From contig AP025763.1 in the NCBI GenBank assembly GCA_027943745.1, positions 3,720,001 to 3,784,000 on the forward strand: a stretch of DNA of 64,000 nt, written 5' to 3'. Numbering within the stretch: the stretch's first letter is position 1; every line of letters starts with the position of its first letter. The position numbers and the translations under genes were made by a program. The stretch is from Neptuniibacter victor. GTDB taxonomy: Bacteria; Pseudomonadota; Gammaproteobacteria; Pseudomonadales; Balneatricaceae. The notes beneath the pieces were generated by a model. The model was not told the origin of the DNA and searched no databases. It saw only the letters and a list, made by a program, of their open reading frames with translations. Shown piece by piece: positions 27,841-38,526 of the stretch.

Positions 27841-29367
27841 ATGCAGCCGTACCGCAATTTGATTTTTGGTTTTGTGTTGATCATCTCGTTAATGACGGGA
27901 TTGGGTGGTTTTAGTCTTTTCCACTTAAACAACATTTCCAAAGATGTAGAAAATATTTACAACCACCCCTTTGCTGTCAGCAATGCTGGTCAATCCATAC
28001 AAACACGGATCTTTGCCATACATCGCGATATGAAGGATGTCGTGCTTGCCAAAAATCCAGAACAGCTCCAAAAAATTCTTGATCAAGTTAATGCCCAAGA
28101 GCAGAAGGTATTTAAAGAGTTCGATGTTATTTTCGAGCGATTTTTAGGGAACAAAGCATCAATTAAACAAACATACCAAACCTTTATCGAATGGAAGCGA
28201 ATTCGTGATGAAGTGATTCGCTTGGCCGTCGCAGGCCAAACAGAGGCAGCTGCAGAGATAACCAAAGGACGCGGTGCCCTTCATGTGGATAAGTTACTGT
28301 CCGAGGTACACGAATTTGTTATTTTTGCGCGCCACAAAGCTGATTCGTTTAAGACTCAATCTTCTGAAAACAGAGACCATTCCTTATTCGTTGTCTCAGT
28401 CCTTAGCGTATTGACCCTAGTTATTTCTTCGTTTATCGCTGTGAATGTCATTCGGCGTATGAGCAAAGCCCAAAAGCGCTTATCTCAACGGGAATACCTT
28501 ATCGACCAAAACATCATGATTGCCACGCTCGATAAGACAGGCGTAGTCATCGACGCCAGTAATGCACTATGCCGCTTTCTTGATAGCACCAAAGCAGAAG
28601 TGATAGGCAAGCCCAGCAACTTTTTTAATAATTCAGATCTTCAAGACCTGCAGGCAGAGCAGATCTGGAAGACTATAAGTACAGGTAAAAACTGGCAGGG
28701 GGAGATCTGTCATATTAACACTGACGGCCTTATGTTTTGGGCGAATTCGCGTATTCTTCCTAATTTAGACGATAACTTTACTATCACTAGCTTTACTAAT
28801 CTGCTGCAAGACTCCACCAGCAAAAAGCTTTCAATAACCGATAAACTAACAACGCTTCCTAACCGTCGTAGTTTTGAAGAGGTATTGGAGCGTGAAATAA
28901 AATTATCCTATCGTCACACAGTCCCTATAACCCTTGCCATTCTCGATGTTGATTTCTTTAAACTCTATAACGATACTTACGGTCATCCTCAAGGGGACAA
29001 AGCCCTGAGAATGGTTGCAGACTGTATTCTTGGCTGCTTACGCCGCCCGACCGATTATGCATTTCGCATCGGAGGTGAAGAATTTGCCATCATCATCGCG
29101 GACCAAGACATTCAGAAAACACAAGAGTTTCTAGATAGCATTCGCGGAAAAGTTGAAGCACTTTCGATACAGCATGAGCAAAGCGCTATCAGCAAAGTTG
29201 TCACTATATCTATCGGCGCTTATTGGACTGATGGCTGTATTGCATTAGAAAAAAATGAGCTTTACACCGAAGCAGACAAAGCCTTGTATTTAGCTAAAAC
29301 TAATCGGAACCAAACGATCGTTCAGGGCAAACCGTCAGAACCTAACGCAGCGATCAATGCCGCGTAG
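27841..29367 (+). CDS. Membrane-bound diguanylate cyclase (four-helix sensor-PAS-GGDEF)
   Basis: Makes cyclic di-GMP from two GTP. Two membrane helices (about 7-29 and 183-203) flank a periplasmic helical sensor region resembling the 4HB domain of chemoreceptors. A PAS-like domain (about 225-325) leads into the GGDEF domain, whose active site is GGEEF and whose inhibitory site RPTD sits five residues upstream, so product feedback is expected. Linker and core motifs TLPNRRSF and DVDFFKLYNDTYGHPQGD are intact. Followed by a strong terminator. Confidence 0.93.
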   Translation: MQPYRNLIFGFVLIISLMTGLGGFSLFHLNNISKDVENIYNHPFAVSNAGQSIQTRIFAIHRDMKDVVLAKNPEQLQKILDQVNAQEQKVFKEFDVIFERFLGNKASIKQTYQTFIEWKRIRDEVIRLAVAGQTEAAAEITKGRGALHVDKLLSEVHEFVIFARHKADSFKTQSSENRDHSLFVVSVLSVLTLVISSFIAVNVIRRMSKAQKRLSQREYLIDQNIMIATLDKTGVVIDASNALCRFLDSTKAEVIGKPSNFFNNSDLQDLQAEQIWKTISTGKNWQGEICHINTDGLMFWANSRILPNLDDNFTITSFTNLLQDSTSKKLSITDKLTTLPNRRSFEEVLEREIKLSYRHTVPITLAILDVDFFKLYNDTYGHPQGDKALRMVADCILGCLRRPTDYAFRIGGEEFAIIIADQDIQKTQEFLDSIRGKVEALSIQHEQSAISKVVTISIGAYWTDGCIALEKNELYTEADKALYLAKTNRNQTIVQGKPSEPNAAINAA

Positions 29368-29384
29368 CACTAACCGACAACACA

Positions 29385-29415
29385 CAAAAAAGCCCAGCAA
29401 ATTGCTGGGCTTTTT
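29385..29415. terminator. Bidirectional rho-independent terminator
   Basis: AGCCCAGCA (29391-29399) and TGCTGGGCT (29403-29411) around a three-base loop, with six A and five T flanks, between the converging diguanylate cyclase gene and ppk. Confidence 0.92.
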
Positions 29416-29430
29416 AACATACTTAATACT

Positions 29431-31581
29431 CTATTTGGCAAACTCATCTAGCAGTTTCTGCTGAGCCGAGAATATCTCGTCATCGTCACCCGGCTGATTT
29501 TGTACGTAGCTACCATCCGCTTGTAGCTCCCAGCTCTGGCAGTTATCACGCATACAATAATCAAGCTCACGCTTTAATCGTTCAGCATGCTTACCAAACA
29601 CCTGGAATCCCGTTTCAACACGATTTAGCATGTTACGCTCCATCCAGTCAGCACTGGCACAGAACACTTCAGGTTTTCCGTTATTACCAAAATAATAAAC
29701 ACGAGTATGCTCTAAGAAGCGACCAATTATAGAACGTACCTGGATATTATCGGACAGTCCCTCAATACCAGGGCGTAATCGACACATACCTCTAATAATC
29801 AACTCGATTTTTACCCCTGCCGCCGACGCTTCATACAGTGCACGAATCATCTTAGGCTCGGTCAAACCATTCACCTTAACCATGATATGCCCAGGCTTAC
29901 CCGCTTTGGCTAACCGTGTTTCATTCCGTATAGCATCCAGCATTTTCGCATGCAGGGTAAAAGGCGCATTATAAAGCTTCTTCAACTTCTGAATTTTGCC
30001 CATACCGGTCAATTGCTGGAAGACTTTATGCACATCCTCGCCCACCTCTTGATCGGCCGTGAGGAAACTATAATCAGAATATAAACGAGCCGTGCCTGAA
30101 TGGTAGTTGCCTGTACCAAGATGAGAATAACGCACAAGCTTCGCCCCCTCCTCTCTAACGATCAGCATCGCTTTAGCGTGGCACTTGTAACCCACTACAC
30201 CATAAACAACGAGACAACCCGCTTCCTGCAATCGAGCGGCTAAATGCAAGTTACTCTCTTCATCAAAACGAGCACGCAACTCAATAACAACCGTAACCTC
30301 TTTACCACTACGAGCGGCTTCTACCAGCGCATTAACAATGTCTGATTTAACCCCCGTTCGGTATAAAGTCTGTTTAATCGCCACAACATCAGGGTCTTTC
30401 GCCGCTTGACGCAGCAGATCAACCACGGGTGTAAAAGACTGGAAAGGATGCAATAGCAATTGATCACCGGATCGTAGCGCGTCAAAAACATTGTCGCCTT
30501 TAAGCTTACCCGGAATGCCTGGAGAGAAAGGTTTCCAACGTAGATCGTTACGCTCTAATAGATCTCTCACCGCCATTAAGCGCGTTAAGTTAACCGGTCC
30601 ATTAACACGGTAGGTCTGAGATTCATCCAGCTTGTACTCTTTCTGTAAAAACTCAATCAGCTCTTCAGGTGTTCGCTGATCAACCTCGAGCCGAACCGCA
30701 TCGCCATATTTACGCGAATGAAGCTCGCCACGTAGCGTATTAGCAAGATCTTCTACTTCCTCAACATCGAATGTCATATCGGCGTTACGGGTGATACGGA
30801 ACTGGTAGCAGCCCTCCACCTTCATGCCTGGAAAGAGCTCATCGGCAAATTCATGAATAATCGATGATAGAAAGATAAGATTATCCCCACCCTCGCACAG
30901 CTCATCCGGCAGACGAATCAAGCGAGGTAAGGAGCGCGGAGCAGGTATGATAGCCATACCCGTTTCACGGCCAAAGGCATCTTTACCATCGAGTTCAACG
31001 ATAAAGTTAAGGCTTTTATTAACTAAGCGCGGGAATGGATGAGACGGATCAAGCCCTACCGGACTAATCACAGGCACCACTTTTTCTTGGAAATAGGTTT
31101 CAACCCATTCTCTTTGCTGCTTAGTCCAAAGATGACGTCTAATGAAATGGATATTCTCTTTCTCCATCTCCAGGAACAACATCTCATTAAGAATTTTATA
31201 TTGACGATCGACGGTCAAATGACAGATTTCGCTAATGCGCTCCAGCACTGTTTTAGGGTGCATCGCATCAGGACCAACCGCCTCTCGGCCATATTTTAAC
31301 TGCGTCATCTGCTCAGCAACTCGGATTTCAAAGAATTCATCCAAATTACTTGAGAAGATTAAGAGAAACATAAGACGCTCAAGCAAAGGGTGCTTCTCAT
31401 CCAACGCTTGCTCAAGTACTCGTATATTAAATTGGAGATGGCTGAGCTCACGATTGATATAAAGTTCCGGAGCTTTAAGATCAACCGGTGTTTTCTCAAC
31501 TTCCTGTTCAGTGATCGCTACGCTTTCACGACTTTCGAGTAACGCCGCTGCTGCTTCACTCTGTTCTATCACTTCAACCAT
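29431..31581 (-). CDS. ppk: Polyphosphate kinase 1
   Basis: Makes polyphosphate reversibly from ATP, through a phosphohistidine. The 716-residue protein has the N-terminal ELSHLQFNIRVLEQA and the PPK1 catalytic region: TLYRTG, VIELRARFDEESN and RYSHLGTGNYHSGTARLYSD with the histidine in the position of the autophosphorylated residue. IIRGMCRLRPG follows in the second phospholipase D-like domain. The first 35 residues are an acidic extension. Downstream of hemB on the same strand with 55 bases between. Confidence 0.96.
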   Translation of the reverse strand: MVEVIEQSEAAAALLESRESVAITEQEVEKTPVDLKAPELYINRELSHLQFNIRVLEQALDEKHPLLERLMFLLIFSSNLDEFFEIRVAEQMTQLKYGREAVGPDAMHPKTVLERISEICHLTVDRQYKILNEMLFLEMEKENIHFIRRHLWTKQQREWVETYFQEKVVPVISPVGLDPSHPFPRLVNKSLNFIVELDGKDAFGRETGMAIIPAPRSLPRLIRLPDELCEGGDNLIFLSSIIHEFADELFPGMKVEGCYQFRITRNADMTFDVEEVEDLANTLRGELHSRKYGDAVRLEVDQRTPEELIEFLQKEYKLDESQTYRVNGPVNLTRLMAVRDLLERNDLRWKPFSPGIPGKLKGDNVFDALRSGDQLLLHPFQSFTPVVDLLRQAAKDPDVVAIKQTLYRTGVKSDIVNALVEAARSGKEVTVVIELRARFDEESNLHLAARLQEAGCLVVYGVVGYKCHAKAMLIVREEGAKLVRYSHLGTGNYHSGTARLYSDYSFLTADQEVGEDVHKVFQQLTGMGKIQKLKKLYNAPFTLHAKMLDAIRNETRLAKAGKPGHIMVKVNGLTEPKMIRALYEASAAGVKIELIIRGMCRLRPGIEGLSDNIQVRSIIGRFLEHTRVYYFGNNGKPEVFCASADWMERNMLNRVETGFQVFGKHAERLKRELDYCMRDNCQSWELQADGSYVQNQPGDDDEIFSAQQKLLDEFAK

Positions 31582-31636
31582 AACTACTCAGCCTTTTCCT
31601 TAATTACTGCCAATTCTACGAGAAAACCTCGCAGAA

Positions 31637-32773
<1,137 letters not shown>

Positions 32774-32861
32774 TCATAGTAATAATGTAGATCTTATCGT
32801 AATCTTGACCCAAAAGGGTATGACCGAACTCATATCAGATTAGATTTAGGAGTATAACAAC

Positions 32862-33515
32862 ATGAAGAAAGTTGCAGTGATCCTCTCGGGCTGTGGTGTT
32901 TATGATGGATCAGAAATCTATGAATCGGTTCTAACGCTGCTAAGCATCGAAGAAAACGGTGCCACTTATCAATGTATGGCCCCCAATATTGAACAGATGC
33001 ATGTTGTAAACCATCTATCAGGGGAACCTTCTGAAGGCGAAAGCCGCAATGTCCTTATTGAATCTGCACGCTTAGCAAGAGGAGAAGTAATAGACCTCGC
33101 AACCGCGAGTGCTGCCGACTACGATGCACTTATTATTCCTGGTGGTTTTGGAGCGGCTAAAAACTTATCAAATTTTGCGATCGAAGGTTCAAATAGCCAA
33201 GTAAACCCAGATGTTGTTGCTTTTACTCAAGCCATTCACAAAGCTGGCAAGCCGGTAGGGCTAATGTGCATAGCACCTGCCATGACGCCACTTCTGTTTG
33301 GACAAGATATCAACTTTACGATAGGAAACGATCCAGAAACAGCTGGCGCAATTGAGGCGATGGGCGGCACCCACAACAGTTGCGGTGTCGACGAGATCGT
33401 CACCGATCAAGAGCTGAAAGTGATCACGACACCAGCCTATATGCTAGCAGGCTCAATTAGCGAAGCATCTTCTGGTATACGCAAACTGGTCGAACAAGTG
33501 ATCCGGATGGCGTAG
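32862..33515 (+). CDS. elbB: ElbB-type DJ-1/PfpI family glyoxalase
   Basis: 217-residue glutamine-amidotransferase-like protein of the ElbB family, which has glyoxalase activity and was linked to isoprenoid production in E. coli. It shows VILSGCGVYDGSEIYES at the start, IIPGGFGAAKNLS and the nucleophile cysteine in GLMCIAPAM. ATTTAGGAG lies before the ATG. It is a single gene transcribed away from hemB. Confidence 0.94.
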   Translation: MKKVAVILSGCGVYDGSEIYESVLTLLSIEENGATYQCMAPNIEQMHVVNHLSGEPSEGESRNVLIESARLARGEVIDLATASAADYDALIIPGGFGAAKNLSNFAIEGSNSQVNPDVVAFTQAIHKAGKPVGLMCIAPAMTPLLFGQDINFTIGNDPETAGAIEAMGGTHNSCGVDEIVTDQELKVITTPAYMLAGSISEASSGIRKLVEQVIRMA

Positions 33516-33562
33516 GCTTTTCCATCTTACAAATGGCATAGCCTTCTCCACCATACAATATA

Positions 33563-33611
33563 GGTGCACTTATCATCTTTCGGTTCGTCGAAACCAACAG
33601 ATAAGAGCACC
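33563..33611. repeat. Long imperfect hairpin between elbB and the Rap1a-like gene
   Basis: GGTGCACTTATC (33563-33574) pairs with GATAAGAGCACC (33600-33611) with one mismatch; the 25-base interior contains a smaller TTTCG/CGAAA stem. There is no T tract on either side, so this is not a standard terminator. It lies between converging genes and may be a factor-dependent terminator or RNA-stability element. Confidence 0.4.
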
Positions 33612-33623
33612 GTCACTTCGTGC

Positions 33624-34067
33624 TTATTTAGCACATGGATATTCTGCTTTTAAACCATAATAGATCGCTTGCTTTAACTGCTCTGCACTTCCATCTTTAG
33701 TGAGAAGGTAAGGGGCCAACTGCTCTATAACATCCGCTTTTTCAGTGCTCTCTGGTACACAAAAATGAAGAAAACTTTGTTCCGATTCACGCTCACCTAA
33801 ACGCGTACGTAATGCTCTTTCCATAAAACCACCCTTCGCAACCTCTTTAAGCTCATCCGCATTATCGGCATCGGTTACTAATGCGCCGTCTAAAAAACCA
33901 TTGATATAGGTGGAACAAGACACCGCTTCAACTGCAGCTGGGTTCGCCTTCAGTATCTGACAAGATTTTAATAGTTCCTTTTCATGTACCTGTAATAGCG
34001 CCGACGAAGCGTTTGTAGCGGCTAAACCTAATGAGAGAGCTACAAGAATGGAATAGATAGGTTTCAT
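33624..34067 (-). CDS. Rap1a/Tai-like secreted small protein
   Basis: About 147 residues from ATG 34067 (GGAGG upstream); the longer frame to 34127 is unlikely. A signal peptide ends near NASSA. The mature part resembles the Rap1a/Tai immunity-domain family: conserved cysteines in KSCQIL and SCSTYINGFLDG, then FCVPES and a helix with APYLL. Family members include periplasmic antidotes of type VI secreted effectors, but many are of unknown role. No effector or type VI gene is nearby, so a housekeeping periplasmic function is equally possible. Confidence 0.65.
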   Translation of the reverse strand: MKPIYSILVALSLGLAATNASSALLQVHEKELLKSCQILKANPAAVEAVSCSTYINGFLDGALVTDADNADELKEVAKGGFMERALRTRLGERESEQSFLHFCVPESTEKADVIEQLAPYLLTKDGSAEQLKQAIYYGLKAEYPCAK

Positions 34068-34185
34068 AAATAAAGGCCTCCACGGGGAAATGACAAAACA
34101 ACTATCACACCCTAACAAGTAGGCCAAACAACGAAACAGTCGTTTAATATTTAACCAACAATCGTTTTCGCCGATAGGTTAGCTA

Positions 34186-37100
34186 TCATTTACTGCGCCA
34201 CGACCACTGCATAAAAATACGATAAAGCATAGGGATGAGGAACAACGTCAGTATCGTTGAAAACGCGAGCCCACTGACGATAGCAGTAGCAACCGGCCCC
34301 CAAATTAGTGAATGGCCACCTAAACCAGTGGCTAAGGAAAATAGCCCTGCAATCGTGGTTAATGAGGTAATAATAATCGGTATCACTCGCCGCCTAGCCG
34401 CATAAAGCGTTGCGTGTTTGACCGACATCCCTTTATCTAGCCGCTGATTACCCGCAGAGATCAAAACAATCGCAGCGTTAACAGCAATACCCGCCAGAGC
34501 AACTACCCCATACATTGTAAATAGGCTGAGTGGATTTTGCGTAATCAACAATCCCATCACAACACCGGTAAACGCCATTGGAATCGTCATCAAGATCATC
34601 AACGGTTGCAGGTAACTAGAAAATTGCGTTCCCAGAATGAGATACATCAGGCCGATCCCAAACAGAAATAAAAGGCCGATTGCATCCATACTCTCTTGAA
34701 TATCATCCAACTCGCCTGAGAAATCTAAATCCAGATTCGGGAACGCCTGTTGTAATTCATTATTCCAATGATCAACAACCATGCCGTTCGCAGCGACAGT
34801 ATCAATCGTATCAGGAAGAAGATCGGCTTCCACCGTTATCGCTCGGCGGAAGTTATAATGTCGAATATTACCTAACGCTTGCTCTCTTTCATAAAACACC
34901 AATTTAGAGAGTGGGATATCCCCTCCCGATGGCAACGGAATTGTGAACAAAAGCAACTGATCGATATCGGTAAAACTTTGTGGCTGTGCGCGCACCCTCA
35001 CTTCCAGTTTTTCACCTTCGTGCTGCATATCGGCTACGACTTCGCCATCAACCAATAACTGAGCAGTCCGTATCACATCCGTAGGATTTAACCCTGCCCG
35101 TGTAATGGCATCATAGTCCGGCGTTAAGGTTAAGGTCATGCGTCCACCACCCGCATCATCCGTTATATCGGTAATTTCGGGCACACTAGACATGAAGGTT
35201 TGCAGTGCATCTGCGGCGGCACGAATCTCCGTATACTCATCACCACGGACTTTAATGCTAATCGGTTTAGAGACAGGCGGGCCTCCCGCTAAACGCAGGA
35301 ACGTAATATTCACCGGCCCTGCCAGCGCCAATACATCTTCCCGAACCGCCGCCAAAAGCTCATCAACCGAACGGTTCTCGGAAGTTTTCGGCTTAAGTCC
35401 AACTAAAACCTGCCCATAATGCTCACCAAACATCGGCGCGGTTTCGGTAAATTGCTGGCCGGCGTAACCCACTACAGCACGAACATCATCATCTTTAAGG
35501 TGCTTTCTAACCACTGTTTCCATCTGCTTCACTTTATCCAGCGTCGCTGATAGTGATGTTTGAGGGGCCATCTCAATATTGACATAAAATAAGCGCAGAG
35601 GATCCGAAGCAAAGAAATCCAGCTTAATCATGCCAGCCCCTAACGCGCCCATAGAGCCAATAAAGAAAAACCCGATAGCACTGAACGTTAATACCGGTCT
35701 TCGCATCGCTTTGATTAAAGCACGCACGTAGGTGATCTGGATTTTATGGGTCATGCGCGTACGAAAGCGTTGCATCCGCCCTGGATTATCAAACCTGACC
35801 TTGGAGACGCTGACATGTACCGGCAGCATCCAAAACGCTTCGACTAAGGAGATCGCTAGCGCAATCGTCACTACCATTGGAATAACCCGCATGAAATCAC
35901 CCAAGATTCCAGGCAGCAACATCAACGGCATAAATGCAGCCATTGTTGTTAACACCGCACTCGTAACCGGCCGGCCCACTTCGCGTAGCGAAGCCATGGT
36001 GGCGTCATAAACGGGTTCACCCTGCTGTAAACGATGATAGATCGCTTCCACCACCACCACCGCGTCATCAACCAACATCCCCAAGACAATAACCACACCC
36101 AGCAATACGGTGACATTGAGTGTTTCGCCCATCCCCCATAGCACCCAAAACGTGCCCGCAAGAATAAACGGGATACCGATAGCGGTTAAAAAAGCGATAT
36201 GGGCCCCTAAGAACAACCAGGCGACAAGTAACACGAGCAACAACCCGATCAAAGCATTATTTTGCATCAGATCGATCGCTTCACGTGTCGGTATGGTTTG
36301 ATCATCAACAATGATCAACTTTACCCCTGTCGCATGCTGCAATTCATTACGCTGATCTACATAAACTTTAACTCGCTCTACCAGATCGATGGTATTAGCT
36401 TTGGACTTTTTCATTACTGCTAGAACAACCGCAGGTTTGCCATCGATAACCGCATCCTGAGTTGCTTTCTCACGGGTCTGCAAAACATTAGCTACTCGCC
36501 CTAAAGTAACCTCTTCTCCTTGCAAACCAACCAGCGGCAGTAGCTTCACTTGGTCTGGGTCAGCACTTCGCCCAACCATCCTAACTAGCCAAGATTGCCC
36601 ACCAACATCGACACTGCCCGCCGAAATATCCCTAAACCATAACGCCACCGTATCGGATAAATCCGTTGGTGATAAAGATAAGGCTTCAAGCGCTTCAGGA
36701 TCAAAATTAATCTGCAATTCGGGATCATCCAATCCAACAGGATCTACCCGATCAATGCCTTGCATCCGCTCCAGATCTTCCTCGACATTTCGTGCCTGAA
36801 TTCGGAGATTCTCATCATCATCTAAGGCGGTAACCGCAACGGTCACACTCGGAAAAGCATTCGCACTGGTGATCTCTAAAATGACAGGGTCAGCTGCATT
36901 AGCAGGTAGTTCATCTTCGACATTTTGAATCTCTCGGCGCAGGTCATTAATACGTTTATCAAAGATTCGTTCATCGATATCTTCAAAACGAATAAGTAAG
37001 CTAGAGACTGCCTCACGGCTGTTCGATGAAGCAAATTTGATATCTGAAACATTCCGAATAGCATCTTCTAACGGGTCAGTTACCCGCTTCTCGATATCTT

Positions 37101-37263
37101 CAGCACTCGCGCCGGGAAGAACGGTAGTCACCACCACCCAGTTGAAGTTGATAGTAGGATCTTGCTGTCGAGGTAATAAGTTATAGCAAAGAAAGCCAAT
37201 AACGAGGACTAACACAAAGGTTAGATTGGCCAATACATGATTGTTAAATAAACGGGTCAACAT
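34186..37263 (-). CDS. RND-family efflux transporter, inner-membrane permease
   Basis: 1025-residue proton-driven transporter of the AcrB/MexF superfamily. It has the N-terminal helix LTFVLVLVIGFLCYNLLPRQQDP, two large periplasmic loops and twelve predicted helices. The TM4 proton-relay aspartates are present in GMLVDDAVVVVE, and the C-terminal half has the matching helices with GIAVNAAIVL. It follows its membrane-fusion partner by 15 bases. No outer-membrane channel is encoded here. The branch resembles divergent RND pumps of environmental gammaproteobacteria with unknown substrate. See the Fur-like site upstream of the adaptor. Confidence 0.93.
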   Translation of the reverse strand: MLTRLFNNHVLANLTFVLVLVIGFLCYNLLPRQQDPTINFNWVVVTTVLPGASAEDIEKRVTDPLEDAIRNVSDIKFASSNSREAVSSLLIRFEDIDERIFDKRINDLRREIQNVEDELPANAADPVILEITSANAFPSVTVAVTALDDDENLRIQARNVEEDLERMQGIDRVDPVGLDDPELQINFDPEALEALSLSPTDLSDTVALWFRDISAGSVDVGGQSWLVRMVGRSADPDQVKLLPLVGLQGEEVTLGRVANVLQTREKATQDAVIDGKPAVVLAVMKKSKANTIDLVERVKVYVDQRNELQHATGVKLIIVDDQTIPTREAIDLMQNNALIGLLLVLLVAWLFLGAHIAFLTAIGIPFILAGTFWVLWGMGETLNVTVLLGVVIVLGMLVDDAVVVVEAIYHRLQQGEPVYDATMASLREVGRPVTSAVLTTMAAFMPLMLLPGILGDFMRVIPMVVTIALAISLVEAFWMLPVHVSVSKVRFDNPGRMQRFRTRMTHKIQITYVRALIKAMRRPVLTFSAIGFFFIGSMGALGAGMIKLDFFASDPLRLFYVNIEMAPQTSLSATLDKVKQMETVVRKHLKDDDVRAVVGYAGQQFTETAPMFGEHYGQVLVGLKPKTSENRSVDELLAAVREDVLALAGPVNITFLRLAGGPPVSKPISIKVRGDEYTEIRAAADALQTFMSSVPEITDITDDAGGGRMTLTLTPDYDAITRAGLNPTDVIRTAQLLVDGEVVADMQHEGEKLEVRVRAQPQSFTDIDQLLLFTIPLPSGGDIPLSKLVFYEREQALGNIRHYNFRRAITVEADLLPDTIDTVAANGMVVDHWNNELQQAFPNLDLDFSGELDDIQESMDAIGLLFLFGIGLMYLILGTQFSSYLQPLMILMTIPMAFTGVVMGLLITQNPLSLFTMYGVVALAGIAVNAAIVLISAGNQRLDKGMSVKHATLYAARRRVIPIIITSLTTIAGLFSLATGLGGHSLIWGPVATAIVSGLAFSTILTLFLIPMLYRIFMQWSWRSK

Positions 37264-37278
37264 ATTTGGTTTCTACCC

Positions 37279-38274
37279 TTATTCAGCGACAATGACATCC
37301 TGTCCAGCTTCAATACCATGCTGGCCCTCAACAATTATTAGTTGATCTAAAGGCAGTTCAACCTGAGGGGCTTGCCCCTCTACAGCATTAGGAAGCACAA
37401 CAAAGCGCGCTTTACCGTTTTCTAACTGCATTAAACCCAACTGCCCTTTTCTCGACACTACATATTGAATAGGCAAACGACCGTAAGGCTCTTGCCAAAC
37501 GACTCGCCCACTGCTGCCCGTTAACGCGGCTTGCTTTGCAAATGTAAAACGCACCTCTTGAGTTCGAGCACGTTTATCCACAAAGGGTATAACCGCCCGC
37601 AACGCTAGAGGGTAACGATCGTTAGATGCTTGGAAATAGATTTTTTCAAGATCACCCACATTAACAATTTGGGGCTCAGTTAAATTCGCACTTACTTCAA
37701 GATGCTCAGCGCCAAGCACTTTTAGTAAAGGACTACCGGGTGCAACTAAATCACCTTCGCTGGCTATTCTAGCCGTTACCGCACCAGAAAAAGGCGCTTT
37801 GAGCGTACAGCGCTCGACCGCTAACTCAGCACTACTTAACCCAACCTTGGCGCCCTCTTCTTGCGCGATGAGGCTCGACAGTTCCGCTCGACGTTGATCG
37901 CGCAGCTCAAGGGATGCATTTCTCTGCTTGAGTAACTTTTCCGCGCGAGAAAGTTGCTGGCGGGCCAAGCGTGTCTGTGCTTGTAGGGATTTAATGGCAC
38001 TTTGTGATTGCTGTTTTGCCAATAGATAATCTCGGCATTCCAGTTTGACCAATGCTTGCCCGGCCTCAACCTGATCACCCACGCTGACCAATACCTTTTC
38101 AACGTTAGCCGACAAGCGAGAGCTAATCGTTGCATGATTATCATTAACGACTTGCGCAGGTGCACTTAGCACGGTTTCCACAAGGAGATCAGAGAGAGGT
38201 TGTACAACTACGGTAGTCGCCGCTAGCGTTGCAGAACTAAGACATAATAAAGCGCCACCCACGACTAATCTCAT
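37279..38274 (-). CDS. RND efflux periplasmic adaptor (membrane fusion protein)
   Basis: 331-residue adaptor joining the permease to an outer-membrane channel. A signal peptide ends near LAATT. Then come the first lipoyl half (VSVGDQVEAGQALVKLECRDY), a short coiled-coil hairpin (about 95-150), the second lipoyl half (TLKAPFSGAVTARIASEGDLVAPGSPL) and a beta-barrel domain. The ATG at 38274 has AGGGA seven bases upstream, whereas GTG 38295 lacks a site. It is first in the operon with the permease. Confidence 0.9.
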   Translation of the reverse strand: MRLVVGGALLCLSSATLAATTVVVQPLSDLLVETVLSAPAQVVNDNHATISSRLSANVEKVLVSVGDQVEAGQALVKLECRDYLLAKQQSQSAIKSLQAQTRLARQQLSRAEKLLKQRNASLELRDQRRAELSSLIAQEEGAKVGLSSAELAVERCTLKAPFSGAVTARIASEGDLVAPGSPLLKVLGAEHLEVSANLTEPQIVNVGDLEKIYFQASNDRYPLALRAVIPFVDKRARTQEVRFTFAKQAALTGSSGRVVWQEPYGRLPIQYVVSRKGQLGLMQLENGKARFVVLPNAVEGQAPQVELPLDQLIIVEGQHGIEAGQDVIVAE

Positions 38275-38358
38275 AACCATTTCCCTATAAAACACGTGAT
38301 TAATAACTTTGCTGCAAAATAATGCACTACCTTCGTCTTAATAGCTACTGCATGCGAT

Positions 38359-38373
38359 TGATAATGATTATAA
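38359..38373. promoter_or_regulatory. Candidate Fur box upstream of the RND operon
   Basis: TGATAATGATTATAA matches the 7-1-7 Fur consensus (TGATAAT-N-ATTATCA) at 13 of 14 defined positions; only the penultimate base differs. It sits 85 bases before the adaptor ATG at 38274. Iron control of this pump is inference. Confidence 0.5.
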
Positions 38374-38484
38374 ATAACAAAAAAATACAACTCTCGACAA
38401 GACAAGTATCAACGCATTATTTTAAGGGTTGTTGAACACAGTTATATGACAGCCTATAAAGCTGGAAGATCAAAACCGGGGCAC

Positions 38485-38510
38485 AAAAAAAGCCCCATAA
38501 AGGAGCTTTT
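38485..38510 (-). terminator. Rho-independent terminator of hisF
   Basis: On the minus strand AAAAGCTCC and GGGGCTTTT form a nine-pair stem (one G-U) with a five-base loop, followed by a T run, 17 bases after the hisF stop. Confidence 0.82.
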
Positions 38511-38526
38511 CTACAGGTATTAAGCG

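Noticed and set aside
33624-38274. Rap1a-like gene, RND permease and adaptor as one system
   Set aside because: The Rap1a-like gene has its own ribosome site and a gap of over 100 bases after the permease; shared strand alone does not show a functional link.
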